From assembly GCA_951812925.1 (NCBI GenBank), contig OX638372.1, positions 1,984,001-2,048,000 on the forward strand: DNA of 64,000 nt, written 5' to 3'. The position numbers and the translations under genes are program-made. The notes under the pieces are model-generated. The model was not told the DNA's origin, did no database searches, and saw only the letters and a program-made list of their open reading frames with translations. The DNA comes from Calliopum simillimum. Lineage: Eukaryota; Arthropoda; Insecta; Diptera; Lauxaniidae. Positions 35,711-48,154 of the stretch are shown here, piece after piece (positions within the stretch are counted from its first letter, which is position 1; each line of letters opens with the position of its first letter).

Positions 35711-36243
35711 TTTTTACTCACTTATCACTTAAAATCCAAAAATTACGAACAGTCTTGCACACTTTGTACAAAATAAATAAGGTAAAAGTCCCCAAGAGTT
35801 CACAGTAAATTCCATACGTATATGTCAATTTCGAAAATGTTTATGAAATTGAATGAATTTAAGCTTTGATTCTTTTTGGGAACTACTATTACATTTGCTG
35901 CTTCTTGTAAAGATTTTTAGCACAAATACTTAAGCTTATTACATTTATTTTCAATGGCGTTCTGATGATATTGATGAAACTTGAAGATATTTTGCTCAAA
36001 AGCATTATTTTGGCAAAATTAATACTTACTAAATGTATATACTTATATCTTAAGACTTACATATGTATTAAAAGAATCGTATAAAAATTTCGGGTATTTT
36101 CTACTTACACCAGAAACTGAATTTAAGAAAAACTGTTGATGGAGTTTTAAAAATTCAATTGACATTTTCGTGAGAGGGATATCTAGACTAAGTCTACATA
36201 TTTAGGAAGAAAAACAAGTAAAGAATTTGGAGTTTGATAATGG
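35711..36243. other. No gene seen
   Basis: AT-rich sequence without recognisable coding signal or element ends. Confidence 0.4.
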
Positions 36244-36800
36244 GCCCATAACCTTCCACTGCACTTTGTGCCAAATAGCACATTTTTCTGTCCAAAACCT
36301 ATAACGTCTATATTGTCATGGTGATTAACTGGAACTGTAGTTTTTATTTTGACTCTTGATTCAGAGAACAATTCTGAGAAAAATTTTAACCCCTCTGCTA
36401 CTGTTTCTAGGCATTTCCGAAGTAACTTTTTGTGTAGAATCCGAATTCGAGGTCAAAATTGTGCCATCAGCTCAGGATTTTGAGATATTTGAAGTTTTAT
36501 GTTCATGAAAAATGGCTATTTTGGTTATTTTTGAGGTTAGAAGCAGACTGGTAAAAATTTTCATTATTTTTCAGACCTAATTAACCATATAGTACTATTC
36601 TGTTCCTTTAAATTGAGCTCTTAAAAAGTACTATACGATGTTTTTTTTAAAAGCTATGGCCAATGTAAGATGACATCTTGAAATCCCATATCACGGGTAA
36701 AACGACACAGGCTTTTGATTTCATGATGTCATCTTCAATCAGCCATAACTTTTGAAGGATGTATTGTATGACACTTTTTAAGAGCTCATTTTGAAGATAA
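36244..36800. repeat. Foldback half: left arm plus palindromic core
   Basis: 36244-36600 is the inverse homologue of 41030-41325. Matching blocks include AGCACATTTTTCT and TCCGAAGTAACTT against AAGTTACTTCGAA. 36605-36800 is itself palindromic around GAGCTCTTAAAAAGT and ACTTTTTAAGAGCTC. Sequence after 36800 does not continue as the expected opposite arm. Related cores lie in 2790-3060 and 40825-41030. Confidence 0.6.
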
Positions 36801-38339
36801 CGAGTGGCAATTGGTGTTGAATTATGTAAAAAAAAATAACAAACATTTTCCACAATGTGAAGCTTACCACAGAAATAGCAAAAAATACGCATTTTTCGCA
36901 TATTAAACGTAAAATTTCTCAATTATTCAAAAAATTTAATGCAAAAATTATGCGCACTTTTCCACTACTAACTGGGACTAGTAGTATCTTTAGAATTTTC
37001 TAATAAGAAATTAAAAAAACAGCATCTTCTTTTTGGTCTGTCTTTTGTAACCAGACTTCAAATATATCGGAATTGCGGAATAATAAGTTACCTGACAAAA
37101 AAATTCATTAAAAAAAACGGCCAAAATCGGGCATTCAAATTTCTATTTACATTAATAATAAAAACATCTAACTAGTTTGGGGTTTCTTAAGATTAAAAAA
37201 ACCCAAGAAAATTTTAAAAACTTAAACGAAGTTAAAATTTAAAAAAAAAAAAATTTTAAAGTCAGGGGTCTTAGTTGAATTCTAGATTTTTCCACACAAA
37301 ACCAAAATTTATTTTAATGTTTCGAACTAAATTGCATAATGCATACCATTCATTTTTATTTATATTTTTCCCTAAAACAAAAACATTTTCGTTGGTATTC
37401 TTTGTTACACTGCAGCATTAAAAATTCAAAAGCAACACTCAGTACCTCACAATGTCAGAAATTAAGTGGCTATGAGTGCTTACTAAAACAGAAATCAGGC
37501 GAAATTTTTATAAACATTATATGATACTTTCAAAATCAACAAAAATTTAAGGAATTATAAATTTTTGTATGAAGAACAATTCTTGGCGATATTTTTTAGC
37601 CGTAATCCTATGATACTGTAGAAAACTACAATACTTCACCCAGATTAAATACTTTTCTTCTGCAGATTATTACAATAGAACCAAATTTATCTTTCAAGAG
37701 CCTCAAGCAAGTTTTATCCGTCGAAATATTCAATTTTGAGTTTTGAATTTCTTAAAGCAAATAAAAGATGTTTGAGCAAACTCAATGGCATTTGAAGGGG
37801 CAGAACACTCGTACTTTAAGAAACTAGTTAGGTATTGTTTTTAAACACCTTAAAAATAGGTTTAAATTGCGTTTCTTGCTCTTTTAGGGCAGAATTCTCC
37901 AAAAACCTGACTTAATAAAGCAATTCTGAGCCCGGATTTGGTTTCAGCGGGAAAAACTATTTCGGAAACAACTAGTTATTGCCGGGGGCAACAAAACTCT
38001 ATATTTCCCTAATTTTTAAGTTTTATAACAAAATTAAGAAATTACAAAATTATATTATTAAATGCGTTTTTTCTTACTTATTTACCTAAATGTTAACATA
38101 TTGTCTCAAAAAATCAAAATTTATTCTAAAAATCTTAAATTGTTACTTTTTAATTCCATTTTATGGCCATTAAGTAAACTTTATTAGAAAGATCATATCT
38201 GAGCTCAGATGGCAAAATCAGGTATTCATCATTAAGTGTGAAAATGAGTTATGTAGTACTGTAAAAATTGTCAAAATTGATTTTGACAGCTCGTAAGAGT
38301 TTACGAGGTTTTCGAGCTACAGTCTTAGTGATCTTTGTG
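36801..38339. other. No gene seen
   Basis: AT-rich sequence with no coding signal or inverted ends recognised. Confidence 0.4.
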
Positions 38340-38940
38340 CTGCCATACCACCTTCCTTTTCTTCATATCATAGCTCAATACTAGAACTCAACGGGATGCG
38401 ACCTTTTGTGATGACATTGATTTCTTTCTGCGACATTTTTGATTCTTAAATTTCCTTCCTTAAATTTATCCTCGTTTGCTATAGAGTATGTGTCTTCATC
38501 ATTTTTTGATTATTACTTGCAAATTATTAAGATCTGGTCGGCAAGAAGCTCTCTCGACAGATTATACATTTGAATTAAGTACGCGTGCTTTCGTTTTACT
38601 TGAGATAATCGAAGATGTCCATATTTTGTTTAGTTAAATAAACTCTTTTCAGATTCTTGAGTAAATGTCGTCTCTTGACCCACAATTATTGATGACGGTG
38701 CTGACTACATACATAACTGAAGGTAACGATTTATTTATATATGTATGTCATTATTTTCAGCTGTGATGTCATATCTGGAAGAGCTCAGCTTCACATTTGT
38801 ATTTTATTCTGCATATCTGAATGTCTTCTAATTGTTCGATTATGTCCCATCGGATCCCTCTCTCGGTCTTATTAAAGGCTCATCAAAATGTTGTCAGGAG
38901 CTAAAATGAATAGAATTGGAGAGAACGGACACCTGAGTTA
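38340..38940 (-). pseudogene. Non-LTR reverse transcriptase relic
   Basis: The minus strand, with several breaks, shows non-LTR ORF2 blocks in the correct order. First is GCPFSPILFIL (about 38900-38933), matching the RT motif before the catalytic site. Next is RYAE in place of the YADD catalytic motif (about 38808-38820), so the active-site aspartates are lost. Then come CGSRDDIYSRI and KIWTSSIISSKTKARVLNSN (about 38560-38690), typical of the RT thumb region. Last is a weak C-terminal similarity to EINVITKG near 38410-38440. Stops interrupt it. An RTE- or CR1-like origin is possible; I cannot settle the clade. Confidence 0.7.
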
Positions 38941-39370
38941 GTGAGAAATTTCAATGAAAACAACAAGCTGTGCAAAACACTGCAATAAAAATTGTTGGGG
39001 GACACTTTTTCTTCTCATATAAAATTACATTAGATCCATTTACGATGACTTAGATGTAGCTAAGTATATAAAACAACAGCTGAGAAAAGATAATTGAGGT
39101 GTAATACTGAAGATTAAGACCAATGTTGATCTTTGTTAACAATTCTGCTAGCCACATTTCATGAAAGAAGAAAGAAAAATTATTGTCACAGCACAGAAGT
39201 CATATTGTCTTCCCAAACTATCTACTTATGTAAAACTAAATGGCAATAACGAGCGCATCAATTAAATTTGATATCATACAATTTTCAAGTCGAGCTACTA
39301 GGGAAACTAAAAGGCTTTTGGTTATTTGATCAAATTTTCTGTATGAAATCCTGCGGTATTTCTAAAATGA

Positions 39371-39805
39371 TGATATCTCCTGAAAAGAAAAACTTCAACG
39401 AATAGGGCTAATACCATTAGAAAACACATAAAAATTTTTATAAAAAAGTTCATAAAAATTTTTTTTTATAAAAAAGTTCATAAAAATTTTTTATGTATGA
39501 ATCCGACTTCATTAGTTTTTAAAATTTAGGATTATTTTGAAAATTAAGGTAAAAATATATTATAATAAAATAAAACAGAAATTATGGTCTCCATTAAATT
39601 TTTGCTCTGCTTTTAACCCATTAACGGCATGGGCTACTCATCAAATATTTGCAACAAATCTCACCACTTGTTTTGCTCGACAGTTAAATAACTAACGAAT
39701 TAACATCTTCATAAAAAAATTTGTGAAAAGTATTTTATGAAGAATTTTATGCTCTTTTCAGTGGTATTAGTTCTATTCGCCTGCTTTTCTCTTCTGGAGA
39801 TATAC
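39371..39805. repeat. Inverted repeat with internal triplication
   Basis: ATATCTCCTGAAAAGAAAAA (39371) is the inverse of the block ending at 39805, with GCGAATAGAACTAATACCA-type sequence conserved in both arms. Between them AAAAATTTTT-TATAAAAAAGTTCAT is repeated about three times (39429-39500). Probably a small foldback; no clean duplication. Confidence 0.45.
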
Positions 39806-40027
39806 GCAAAATAGTTTAGCGAAGTACTTTTGAGCCTACAAGTAATAAAAAAAATGATGCGCCACCAGTAAATATTATGGGCTCTCCTTGCACCAGAATT
39901 ATTGTTTTGTTTCTAGCAACTATTAAAACTGTTGGAAAGCAAAAAGGAAACAATAATTTTCTTTTGAAGCAGTCTAGTGTGACATATATACACTAGAACC
40001 CACATTAGAGCTAGAACAAACTTTCCA

Positions 40028-40696
40028 TTAAACTGGATCTTCAGAATGGCCTACTTGGGTGTGACAGGGGCACTAAGGACATGCCCGACAGTTGCTCTAG
40101 GAATTCTTACGGAACTCACTCTTCCTCATCTTGTGGTTAATAAAGAAGCAGTCTCTGCGGCCTTTTGGCTAACTTATTAACACCAGAAAGCAATCTAACA
40201 GGACATGCCAAAATTCTGGATGTATAGCAGTCTCCGATAAGATAGTTTTTATCCAGAAAATTCAAAGCGACAATTCGAAGCGAAATGATAAAAACATAAA
40301 ATCGTGATCGTGATCGTGGAAAACGGCAGCGCAGTAGTTGGATTCGTGGGATCAAGATTTCAAAAAGCAGTTCCATTAGGAAAAATCGCTATAATTTTTC
40401 AGGCGGATGTCCACGCTTTAGAGTTGAATGCCAAAAAATGTCTACGTAGGGGCACTTCCGGAGCAAACATATGAATTTATTTAGACAGTCAAGAGTCTCT
40501 AAGATCATTAATGGCTTTCTGAATACACTCAAAGCTAGTCTTTACACTTCTTCAAGCCTTATACAGTAGGAATAACGTGATTCTAACCAAGATTCATGAA
40601 AGCAATGAAATGGTGGATTGCTTGGCTAAGATAAGAGCGCTGCATTCGCATATTACTGAAATAACGCAAAACAAGATGAGACTTTTTGAAAAATAG
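40028..40696 (+). pseudogene. Non-LTR relic with RNase H domain
   Basis: Plus-strand blocks in order: YLGVTGALRTCPTVALGIL (about 40051-40107), typical of the linker after the RT in I-type non-LTR elements; PLGKIAIIFQADVHALELNA (about 40370-40430), the first RNase H acidic region; YLDSQESLRSLM (about 40480-40515), where the family has a DSQ motif; and NEMVDCLAKIRA (about 40600-40635), matching the usual N.ADELAR region. Stops separate the blocks, so it is inactive. It is in the opposite orientation to, and of a different type from, the relic at 38340-38940. Confidence 0.75.
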
Positions 40697-40824
40697 ATAT
40701 ATTTGAGGTAAATATCTGAAAAATTAGTACTTGTGTTACTCTTGAGGGTAATTGTAGACTTCACAAAATTTTGTTTTATTTTTTTGCATAATTCATTGCT
40801 GAGTACTTCTTCTTACCTTCAGAA

Positions 40825-41325
40825 CGGGCTCTTAAAAAGTGCCATACAATACATTCTTCGAAAAATATTGCAGATTAAAATGATATCATGAAATCCAAAG
40901 TTGTGTCGTTTTATGCGTTTTATGGGATTTCAAGATGTTATCTTAAATCTGCCATAACTTTTAAAGGAAGTATCATATGGTATCTTTTAAGAACTCATTT
41001 TGAAGAACAGAACTACGTGATACATTTAGTATTAAAAAAATAGTGAAAATTTTGTCCAATTCTGACCTCGGATTTGGATTCTACATATGAAGTTACTTCG
41101 AAAATGCTTGAAAATAAAACTATGCTGGTATGTGTTGTTTATCTATAAAATTTATTACGTACCATTTTTGACCTGGTAGTACAAGGGTTTCGACTTTTTT
41201 CAGAATTGTTTTTTTAGTCTAGAGTCAACATAAAAAAATTGCAGTTGGACACCATGATAATTTATATTTTGGGTAGAAAAATGTGCTTTTTGACCTATAG
41301 TGCATTGGAGAAAATATGCGGCAAG
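40825..41325. repeat. Foldback half: palindromic core plus right arm
   Basis: 40825-41030 is a palindromic core (CTCTTAAAAAGTGCCATAC and GTATCTTTTAAGAACTC). 41030-41325 is the inverse homologue of 36244-36600. Its own left arm is missing. Together with 36244-36800 it looks like two complementary halves flanking 4 kb of other sequence. Confidence 0.6.
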
Positions 41326-41519
41326 CGAAATCGATCCAAAACGTGTTAAGGTAGAAGCTTTTTTAAACCTCAGCAAAAAAGATATAATAACATACAGTGA
41401 TACAATGTCAGGTCAAGCTTTCGAAAGCCGATGTGGCCCGGTTGACGTGAAACGACCCATATATATAAATGTATATACATATCACACTGAACTTTATCTG
41501 ATTTAGGGGAGTGATGCAC

Positions 41520-42480
41520 ATTAGTATAGAATGAAGATCACTTTGACCTTGCACATGTTTACAAGGTGGTGTGGCACCGCCCTAAGTTTTAAAATTTATT
41601 AGGTCATATCTCCTTAGCTATGCAATATATTTTGATGAAATTTGGTATACAGGTGCCAATTATCAACACAAATAAATAGATAAAAAAGTAGGCGCCATTA
41701 AAGGAGTGCCACGCCTACTTTTTAACAACTGAAAATTTCAATTTGATATATCTTGAAAACGTTCTTAACGATTTTGATAAAATTTTAGGAGGTTTTAAAT
41801 CTGATAGCGTAGAATCATATGCAGTATTCCATTATATTAGAAATGTTCGAAAATGTCCGTGGTACAGCCTACAAAATTTTAATACGCTATAAAAAGGAAA
41901 CTAATAAAGCAATCTTTCTGAAATTAACTACAGGGAGTCTACTTGCTATAACACCTCTGAACAAAAAGTGGGCGAAAAATAACCAGTGGGCGTGGCACCT
42001 CCCATACAAGTTAAATACGTTATATGGTACATAGGGCGTAATCGATACGGAGTTTCTGGGAGGTGATAGAAGAAGAGCAGACTAACATAAAATTGTACTT
42101 GAGGGGGGTCTAAAATGTACCCCTGAGAACTTATAGGGTTAAAACTGATTTCTAAACTTGATTTACAAAAAAAAAAAAAATAAAAAAATTTGGGTCACCC
42201 CAAGATTTAGAGAAACTTTTTTTATAGAAAACTTTTAGCCAATTGTAGTTGATATTTTAAATTTTTTTTGGGTGTTTTTTTGACTTTGGCGGCCATTTTA
42301 AATTCTTGTAAAATTTTCTGTAATTTGATAGCACATTTGTCATACCAGTTTTTTAATTTGAGATAGATTGAGACTTTTCAAGACCAATCCATTTGAAAAC
42401 TCCGCTAGATAAAGGGCAGCGCGAGCAGAGTGCTACATACATATATAATTTTTGGTGGGCGTGGCACCGCCTGTTTTTCT
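41520..42480. repeat. GGGCGTGG-box interspersed repeat
   Basis: Boxes GTGTGGCACCGCCCTA (41570), the inverse GTGCCACGCCTAC (41706), GGGCGTGGCACCTCCCATAC (41989) and GGGCGTGGCACCGCC (42456) are separated by recurring spacers such as TTTTGATGAAATTTGGTATA. Non-coding; family unknown. Confidence 0.65.
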
Positions 42481-42699
42481 ACTAGATATTGATTGGGCAG
42501 TTGTTTTTAACATATTTACCTAATATCACCCATGTGTATAAAATACTTTCTGAGGTATGAATTAAATTAAATATTTTACTCGTTGCATCCCTGTTTGTGC
42601 CCAGATTTATTTTTCAGTGAAATTTGGAGAGCTTCATGTATACCCGATGTGCCACCAAGAAAATAAAAAGTCGCGAAAATTTTTTGTCGTTCTAACATA

Positions 42700-43902
42700 C
42701 GGAGGGCCTAACAAAAGTTCGTTTAGTAGGTGTCATGTTATAAATTTTTAGTAAATCAAAAAATTGCGTACTATTTGTCAAAGTCTTACGATATATCATT
42801 TACATTTTCAGAAAGATCGGTCAAAATGGAGAGAAGAAAATGTAAAATTCGTGAAGCAATGTCAGTAGATATTCCAGCGCCAACGCAGCAAGAGATTCGG
42901 TTTGCCATTCTTTTTGGAATTCGACGTAAGCTCAAGCCTGTGGAAATATTTAGTGAATGCCAAATAGTATTTGAAGTTATTGCACCATCCCTCGTGACTA
43001 TTTCAAAGTGGTTCCGAAGATTCCAGACAGGTCATTTTTCTGTGGAGGACAAACCTCGAGAAAGCCGCCCAAAATCTTCAACTGATTATGCAAGTGTAGC
43101 GCTGGTGAAGTCTTAAATTGACGAATATCCAAGATTGATCCAGGAAATCATTACTGAGGAACTGGGCTTGAATGCCATGGCTGTATCGCGAATATTAAAA
43201 AATGATCTTGGATACACGAAGAAATCTGCACGATGGGTTCCTAGAATTTTAAGTGATACTCAAAAAGAGGCACGTGTGCGTTTTGCTAAGTATTTTCTGG
43301 AAAAATTCAAAAACGGAGAGTCTAACACTATCACAAAAATTGCAACAGGTGATGAAACATGGTCTTACAAGTACTACCCTGCAACCAAACTACAATCCAT
43401 GGTATGGAGCCCAGAAAGTGCAAATCCAACTGTTAAAGCAAAGCAACAGAAGTTAGCAACAAAAGTAATGATGTCAGTTTACTTCACCAGAGAGCAAGTT
43501 ATAGCTGCTATTCCTTTGGAAAAAGGTCAGAAGGTGTTATGCTAAGTGATATACTGAAACTTGTTAACCAAAAGTTTTCCAAAATTTATTGGGAAACCGC
43601 CAAAAAAAGGAGCTACGCCGCTACTTACTGCATCACGATAATGCGACAGCGCACACTGCTCAAAAAATGACCGATTTTATTGCGCTTTCAGGCATTGAAT
43701 AAATTCGTCCAGCACCTTATTTCCCAGACCTAGCGCCTTGTGACTTCTGGTTGTTTCCAAAAATAAAAAAATTTGAGAAGGAGAGTCATCAACATCAATG
43801 AGGAGATAATGTGGTTAATGATGAAATTGTAATACTTCAAAAAGCCGATTTTGAAGACTGTTTTTCAAGATGAATTTAAGCGAACTTTTGTTAGGCCCCT
43901 CG
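42700..43902 (+). mobile_element. Mariner-family element with complete ends, decayed
   Basis: CGGAGGGCCTAACAAAAGTT and CGAGGGGCCTAACAAAAGTT (reverse of the right end) are flanked by TA at 42698-42699 and 43903-43904. It is 1203 bp, close to full mariner length. It contains a decayed transposase on the same strand. Confidence 0.88.
42826..43796 (+). pseudogene. Mariner-type transposase, multiply broken
   Basis: Starts at ATG 42826 (MERRKCKIREAMSV). The N-terminal helix-turn-helix region (residues about 25-90, with IRFAILFGIRRKLKP and TISKWFRRFQTGHF) is intact. TAA follows at 43114-43116, then the same frame resumes with IDEYPRLIQEIITEELG. The catalytic blocks are ATGDETWSYKYY (about 43346-43381), HHDNATAHTAQ after a frame change (about 43630-43662) and PDLAPCDFWLFPK (about 43727-43765), consistent with a DD34D enzyme. 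Further breaks are a TAA near 43543 and a TAA before the last block. It is clearly different from the mauritiana-like copy at 17.4-18.7 kb and from the irritans-like one at 7.4 kb. Confidence 0.85.
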
Positions 43903-44028
43903 TATATTGAAGTACTGAGTAATTACTGCCGACAAGGTAGGAACAGATTGTGAGAGTCTCTTTGAAGTAACCGTGTGTACATTACAACTATTGGTCGGTA
44001 AGCTTAAACTGTCGTTTATATATCGATA

Positions 44029-44678
44029 CGTCCAACGTAAAAGTTAGTAACTCGAAAATTGTAGTTTCTAGTTATGATCATTTTTGTATTGTTTTCGTTA
44101 AGACAAGGAAACCAAAAACAAAAATCGAATAAATGCTTTGGAAGTCTGTAGTCCAAATAAAGGTTTTTCGACTATTAAATCGATGTCACTATTCCAAATT
44201 GATTTACAGAGATATTAACATTTCAACTTTTAACTTGGATAAAAATTAATACATATGAGTTGAAACTCTAGTTACAACTTATGTTCTGTTTCAGCAATTA
44301 AATGTTCCAAGAGAAAAATTGGTAACTTAACTTGCCAACTACCATTAAAAAATATTTTACGGACATTACGTTGATATGTAGGACTTACAACCACTGATTT
44401 TTAAAGAAAAATTAACTAATAACTTTGTAAGTTAAGTTACCAACGCAATTTGTTATTTTTGTCACGTGAATAAGTTATCAACTTAAGTTGCCAACTTTTT
44501 GCATGGAGACCTCACTAAAATATACTTTGGTTGTAACTTCAAAAATTGCTCCCAGCCCTTCAAATTTCCAGCTAGAGGTACCAAAATTTGACACAAGATA
44601 GAGTCTAATACGCAGATTTTGAAAATCATTGTCCCGTAAAATGTTGGTAACTTGAGTTACAAACTTTGACGTTGGATG
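44029..44678. mobile_element. 650-bp inverted-repeat element with palindromic flanks TATCGATA
   Basis: CGTCCAACGTAAAAGTTAGT at the left faces CATCCAACGTCAAAGTTTGT on the reverse strand of the right end. TATCGATA stands outside both (44021-44028, 44679-44686). Because that 8-mer is palindromic it could be an 8-bp target duplication or part of the ends. Inside, variants of GTAACTTAAGTTACCAAC recur near 44319, 44426, 44468 and 44644. Non-coding. Confidence 0.65.
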
Positions 44679-44686
44679 TATCGATA

Positions 44687-47150
44687 TGTAACTACTTAGT
44701 TATAGGTATAAGTATCAATATCTCTAAATGATTTTGAACTATTACTAGAAATAAATTCAAAAAAGTAGAAGAAAAGCAACAAACACCTTCTAAGTATGCT
44801 ATGCATTTGAGATTTTTCTTCCTTTTATTTGCTGTTGCTTTTTGTTTCTATACGTACGTACATATATACAAAGATTGTAATCATTTACAATGTGCAACAG
44901 GTTGCGACCCAACTTAGCTACGACATTCTCACGTTTTTTCCAAATGTTTGGTAGTATGTGCGCCCACCGATCCCACATTCTCATTTTCCCTCTGTTTCCT
45001 TCACTTTCACTTTGGCATTGACAGTGGCAATGCTAGCCGAGTGTCCTTGTTATGGTTAACAGCACAAGAAAGCCAACAAAAATTCACACCAGCCAAGCCT
45101 TCATTAACCTCCTTTTCCTACAGAAGCCTTCCCCCCAGCACTCTGCCAGCCAGACACTTGCCTTGCCATGCCGAGATAGTCGAATGTCTAACTAAGAAAA
45201 TTCAATGTTTTGCCTTAACAACGTTGCAGGGGTGGTGAGAGGTGGAGTTTTGAAATGGTCTGACCAAACCGACATGAAATAACGCAACGAATGAGTTCCG
45301 TTCCGTCAGATTCTGTTAAACGAATGCCGGTTGACTTTCTCAAGTGTTTGGACTCTGACTTCCGGTGTCTACTTGCGTTCTTGTGGTAAATGGGCAAATG
45401 TATGGGTTGGGTGTTGGTCGTCTGGGATAGTCCTGCCACTGTTATTGTTGCTGTTGCTGCTGAGGAAACAACGTACTTGTGTGGGTTGCGCTGCGCTGCC
45501 TGTCTTTCGAAATGGAAATGATTTTTGCTCCAATGTCTGTGCGTGTGTGAGTATGAAAGTTTTTTCTTCCGACGCTTCACGTTATCGTCTGGTGCTACTT
45601 CGCCTGGCTTGATAATCCACATAAAATTACAATTACACAAAAAAGGTCAAGGTCGTTTTGAGTTTCCCACAGACTCTTAAGATAAACTCACCCTACATAC
45701 TCGCACGAGACGAGTGTGTGTGTGTTTGTGAGTCTGCGTATGTTCCAAACGAAGTGAGACATCGAATCGCCATCTTGGCCTTTTTCCACACTTTGAGTGT
45801 GTTTTTTTTTTGGTATTTTCAGATTTTATTGCCAAACGGCAACGACGACGACGACAACGTTAGTCAAATGGCAACAAAATGTCAACACAATGAATACGTT
45901 ATCAAGGCATTTTATACCCTTCGACCCCGTACACCCTAACACAATCTTGAGTTTTTTTTTGCCTCATTTCGTTTTCACCGTAGTGGAACTCTGCCTTATA
46001 TTATATCCTTTAACTTGTTGATATTGGTTTTACTAGCCAATTGACACACACACGAAAACATTTTCCAAAGGATATGTATGCGAATATGGTGGCAAGTAAG
46101 CACCCTTTGAATAATAAAATTTTTAATTTTTACCCCAAGGGTATTGACTTCGAAACTTGCCATAAAAGATACTTAAAGTTAAGGTTTTCAGCAGGCTACC
46201 AGTCTATTCTTTGATATGAGTGGGAAATTATTTTTAACACATGCAGTTGAATGCAACACTAACATACGAGTATGAGCATTAAGGCAAGGTATGTAACTTA
46301 GTTGCATCAATACAATTATTTTTAGCAATGGGAAATAGATAGACATGGGAATTGTCTTGAAATCATTATCGTATCATATCGTATGGTTGTTTATTTAAAG
46401 TATATCATTGGTATATGTCAGGAATAGAGTATACGGATAGAGCAAACCAGAAAAAAAAGGAAAAATATTGGAAATTATGGACAAAAATATGTTAAATTTT
46501 TAATACATTTGGTTCCTATTTTCAGCATTTTTACTGTTTTTCAGATTTTCAGTGTAAACGTAGTGAGCGTGTTCCACAAAACCTGTAATTGACTCGAAAA
46601 TCTCTGAATCTCGCAAAAAATGTCAAAATCAACAATGCAAAATTCGTTAGTTTTAAGATAGCTAGTTGAAGAACCGTATTGTTTTACATAAGAATTTAAT
46701 ATTTTTATATAGTTGAAGTGAATCTTGTTGGTATGAAAGTGGTCCATCGGGTATTTCTGGTTAGTAAGATATTGTCTTTAAATACACTATTCTTCAGAAA
46801 AATAACAATAATGGGATAAGGAGAGTTTGCAACCACTTCTTATTCATCAAAGAAACTAAGCGTGCTTGGAAAAAGTTGAGCTCTTCGTTTCAATCTTCTG
46901 TTTTAGGGTATCACAATGAAACAACTCTAGGTCACTCGTAGTCATAATTGAAGTTTGAAACAGTGGGGGATGGCGAATATTAAACCTTCTGAACTTTTTT
47001 TTTTCCAGTTAGTGTGTTTTAAACATAAACTCTTTAATGTTACACTTAGTAAAATTAATATACCTATTATATTATATACTTTGGCTCGATTCCACAATGT
47101 TTTAACTGAAACATTAGCTGTTTAGCAATTTTACTGAAACTTTTGAACAT
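44687..47150. other. Repeat-poor, partly GC-balanced stretch, no gene recognised
   Basis: 44940-46020 is less AT-rich and contains GTTGCTGTTGCTGCTG and ACGACGACGACAAC runs. Open frames on both strands (45215-45640, 45331-45612, 45658-45939) show low-complexity sequence and no family motif, so I do not call a gene. It may be host regulatory or untranslated sequence. Confidence 0.4.
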
Positions 47151-47834
47151 GATGCACATAGCCATACAATGACGAAAGGACTCTATTAGGAGGCGTGGCC
47201 CCGCCCTAAATTTATTTTAGTCATAATTCGCATACACACAAAAAAATATTGAACATAATGTTTATGAACGGCATTCATACACCGAAATTCATTGATTTTC
47301 AAATCAAAATTTTTCATTAAAATGTTTTGATTTTAAGAACGATTCATTAATCGTAAGTACATGAGTTCATAAATATTTTTAAGAATTTTTTCGTACGCAT
47401 AACAACGTTTCATAAATCTACAGATACAAATTTTATGCATGTTTACATAAAATTAAACAAAACTTTCATAAATTTTAAGTAAATGTGTCATCAATTTGAA
47501 TTTTTATTTTTAGGTTGTATTTCATCTTCTTCTTTTGGTTCTAGACTGGTTTATGCTAAATTTGAAATAAAGTATTGTTGAAAGTTCCTTTCTATGTCGC
47601 TCACACCATCATGCTATGAGTGTGTGTGTATTCTCCTGTAACTTCTAGGGATAGAAGCATGCTATGGTAAGTATTTATTTTCCCAAGAGGAAAAATAGCG
47701 CCTTAAAAAGCGTTCTTTAGCATGCAGCGCTTACTTTCCTTAAGACACACTGCTCTATTTCAATATTGTATGTCCTATGCCTTGGAGCTTGAGCGTTCTC
47801 GTAATAAAAAAAAATAATAAAAAAAACTTTCACC

Positions 47835-47910
47835 CGCATTGGGGTTCGAACCCGGAAACCAAAGCGCAGAGAAATATTACTAGCTCCTTATCACATACGC
47901 TACAGACTCC
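47835..47910 (-). repeat. tRNA-like module with perfect B box
   Basis: On the minus strand, GGGTTCGAACCC (47841-47853 region) is an exact B-box core with its pairing T stem. TAGCGTATGTG (47892-47902) is an A-box-like string with one mismatch. The 3' side runs into T-rich sequence. Acceptor pairing is poor, so a SINE head or tRNA pseudogene is likelier than a working tRNA. Confidence 0.55.
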
Positions 47911-48154
47911 TCTGACGTTTTTGTGTAAAATTTGTATTTTAAAACTTTAATTGAACTTTTTTATTTTGAAAATAAAAAAAAAAATTTATGAATTTCGTTC
48001 TTAGATTTTATGAACGAGTTCTTACATCTTAAAAATGATTCATAAAAAAAATTTACGAATTTTGTTCTTAGATTTTAAGAAAATTTCTTTCATTTTATGA
48101 ATAATTCATAAGCGTACGTATGCTTTGTTTAACGTATGATTTAAAATACTTATA

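Noticed and set aside
45215..45640. Open frame of 141 codons on the minus strand in a GC-balanced stretch, overlapping one of 93 codons on the plus strand
   Set aside because: Low-complexity content, no family motif, and competing frames on the other strand suggest open frames by composition.
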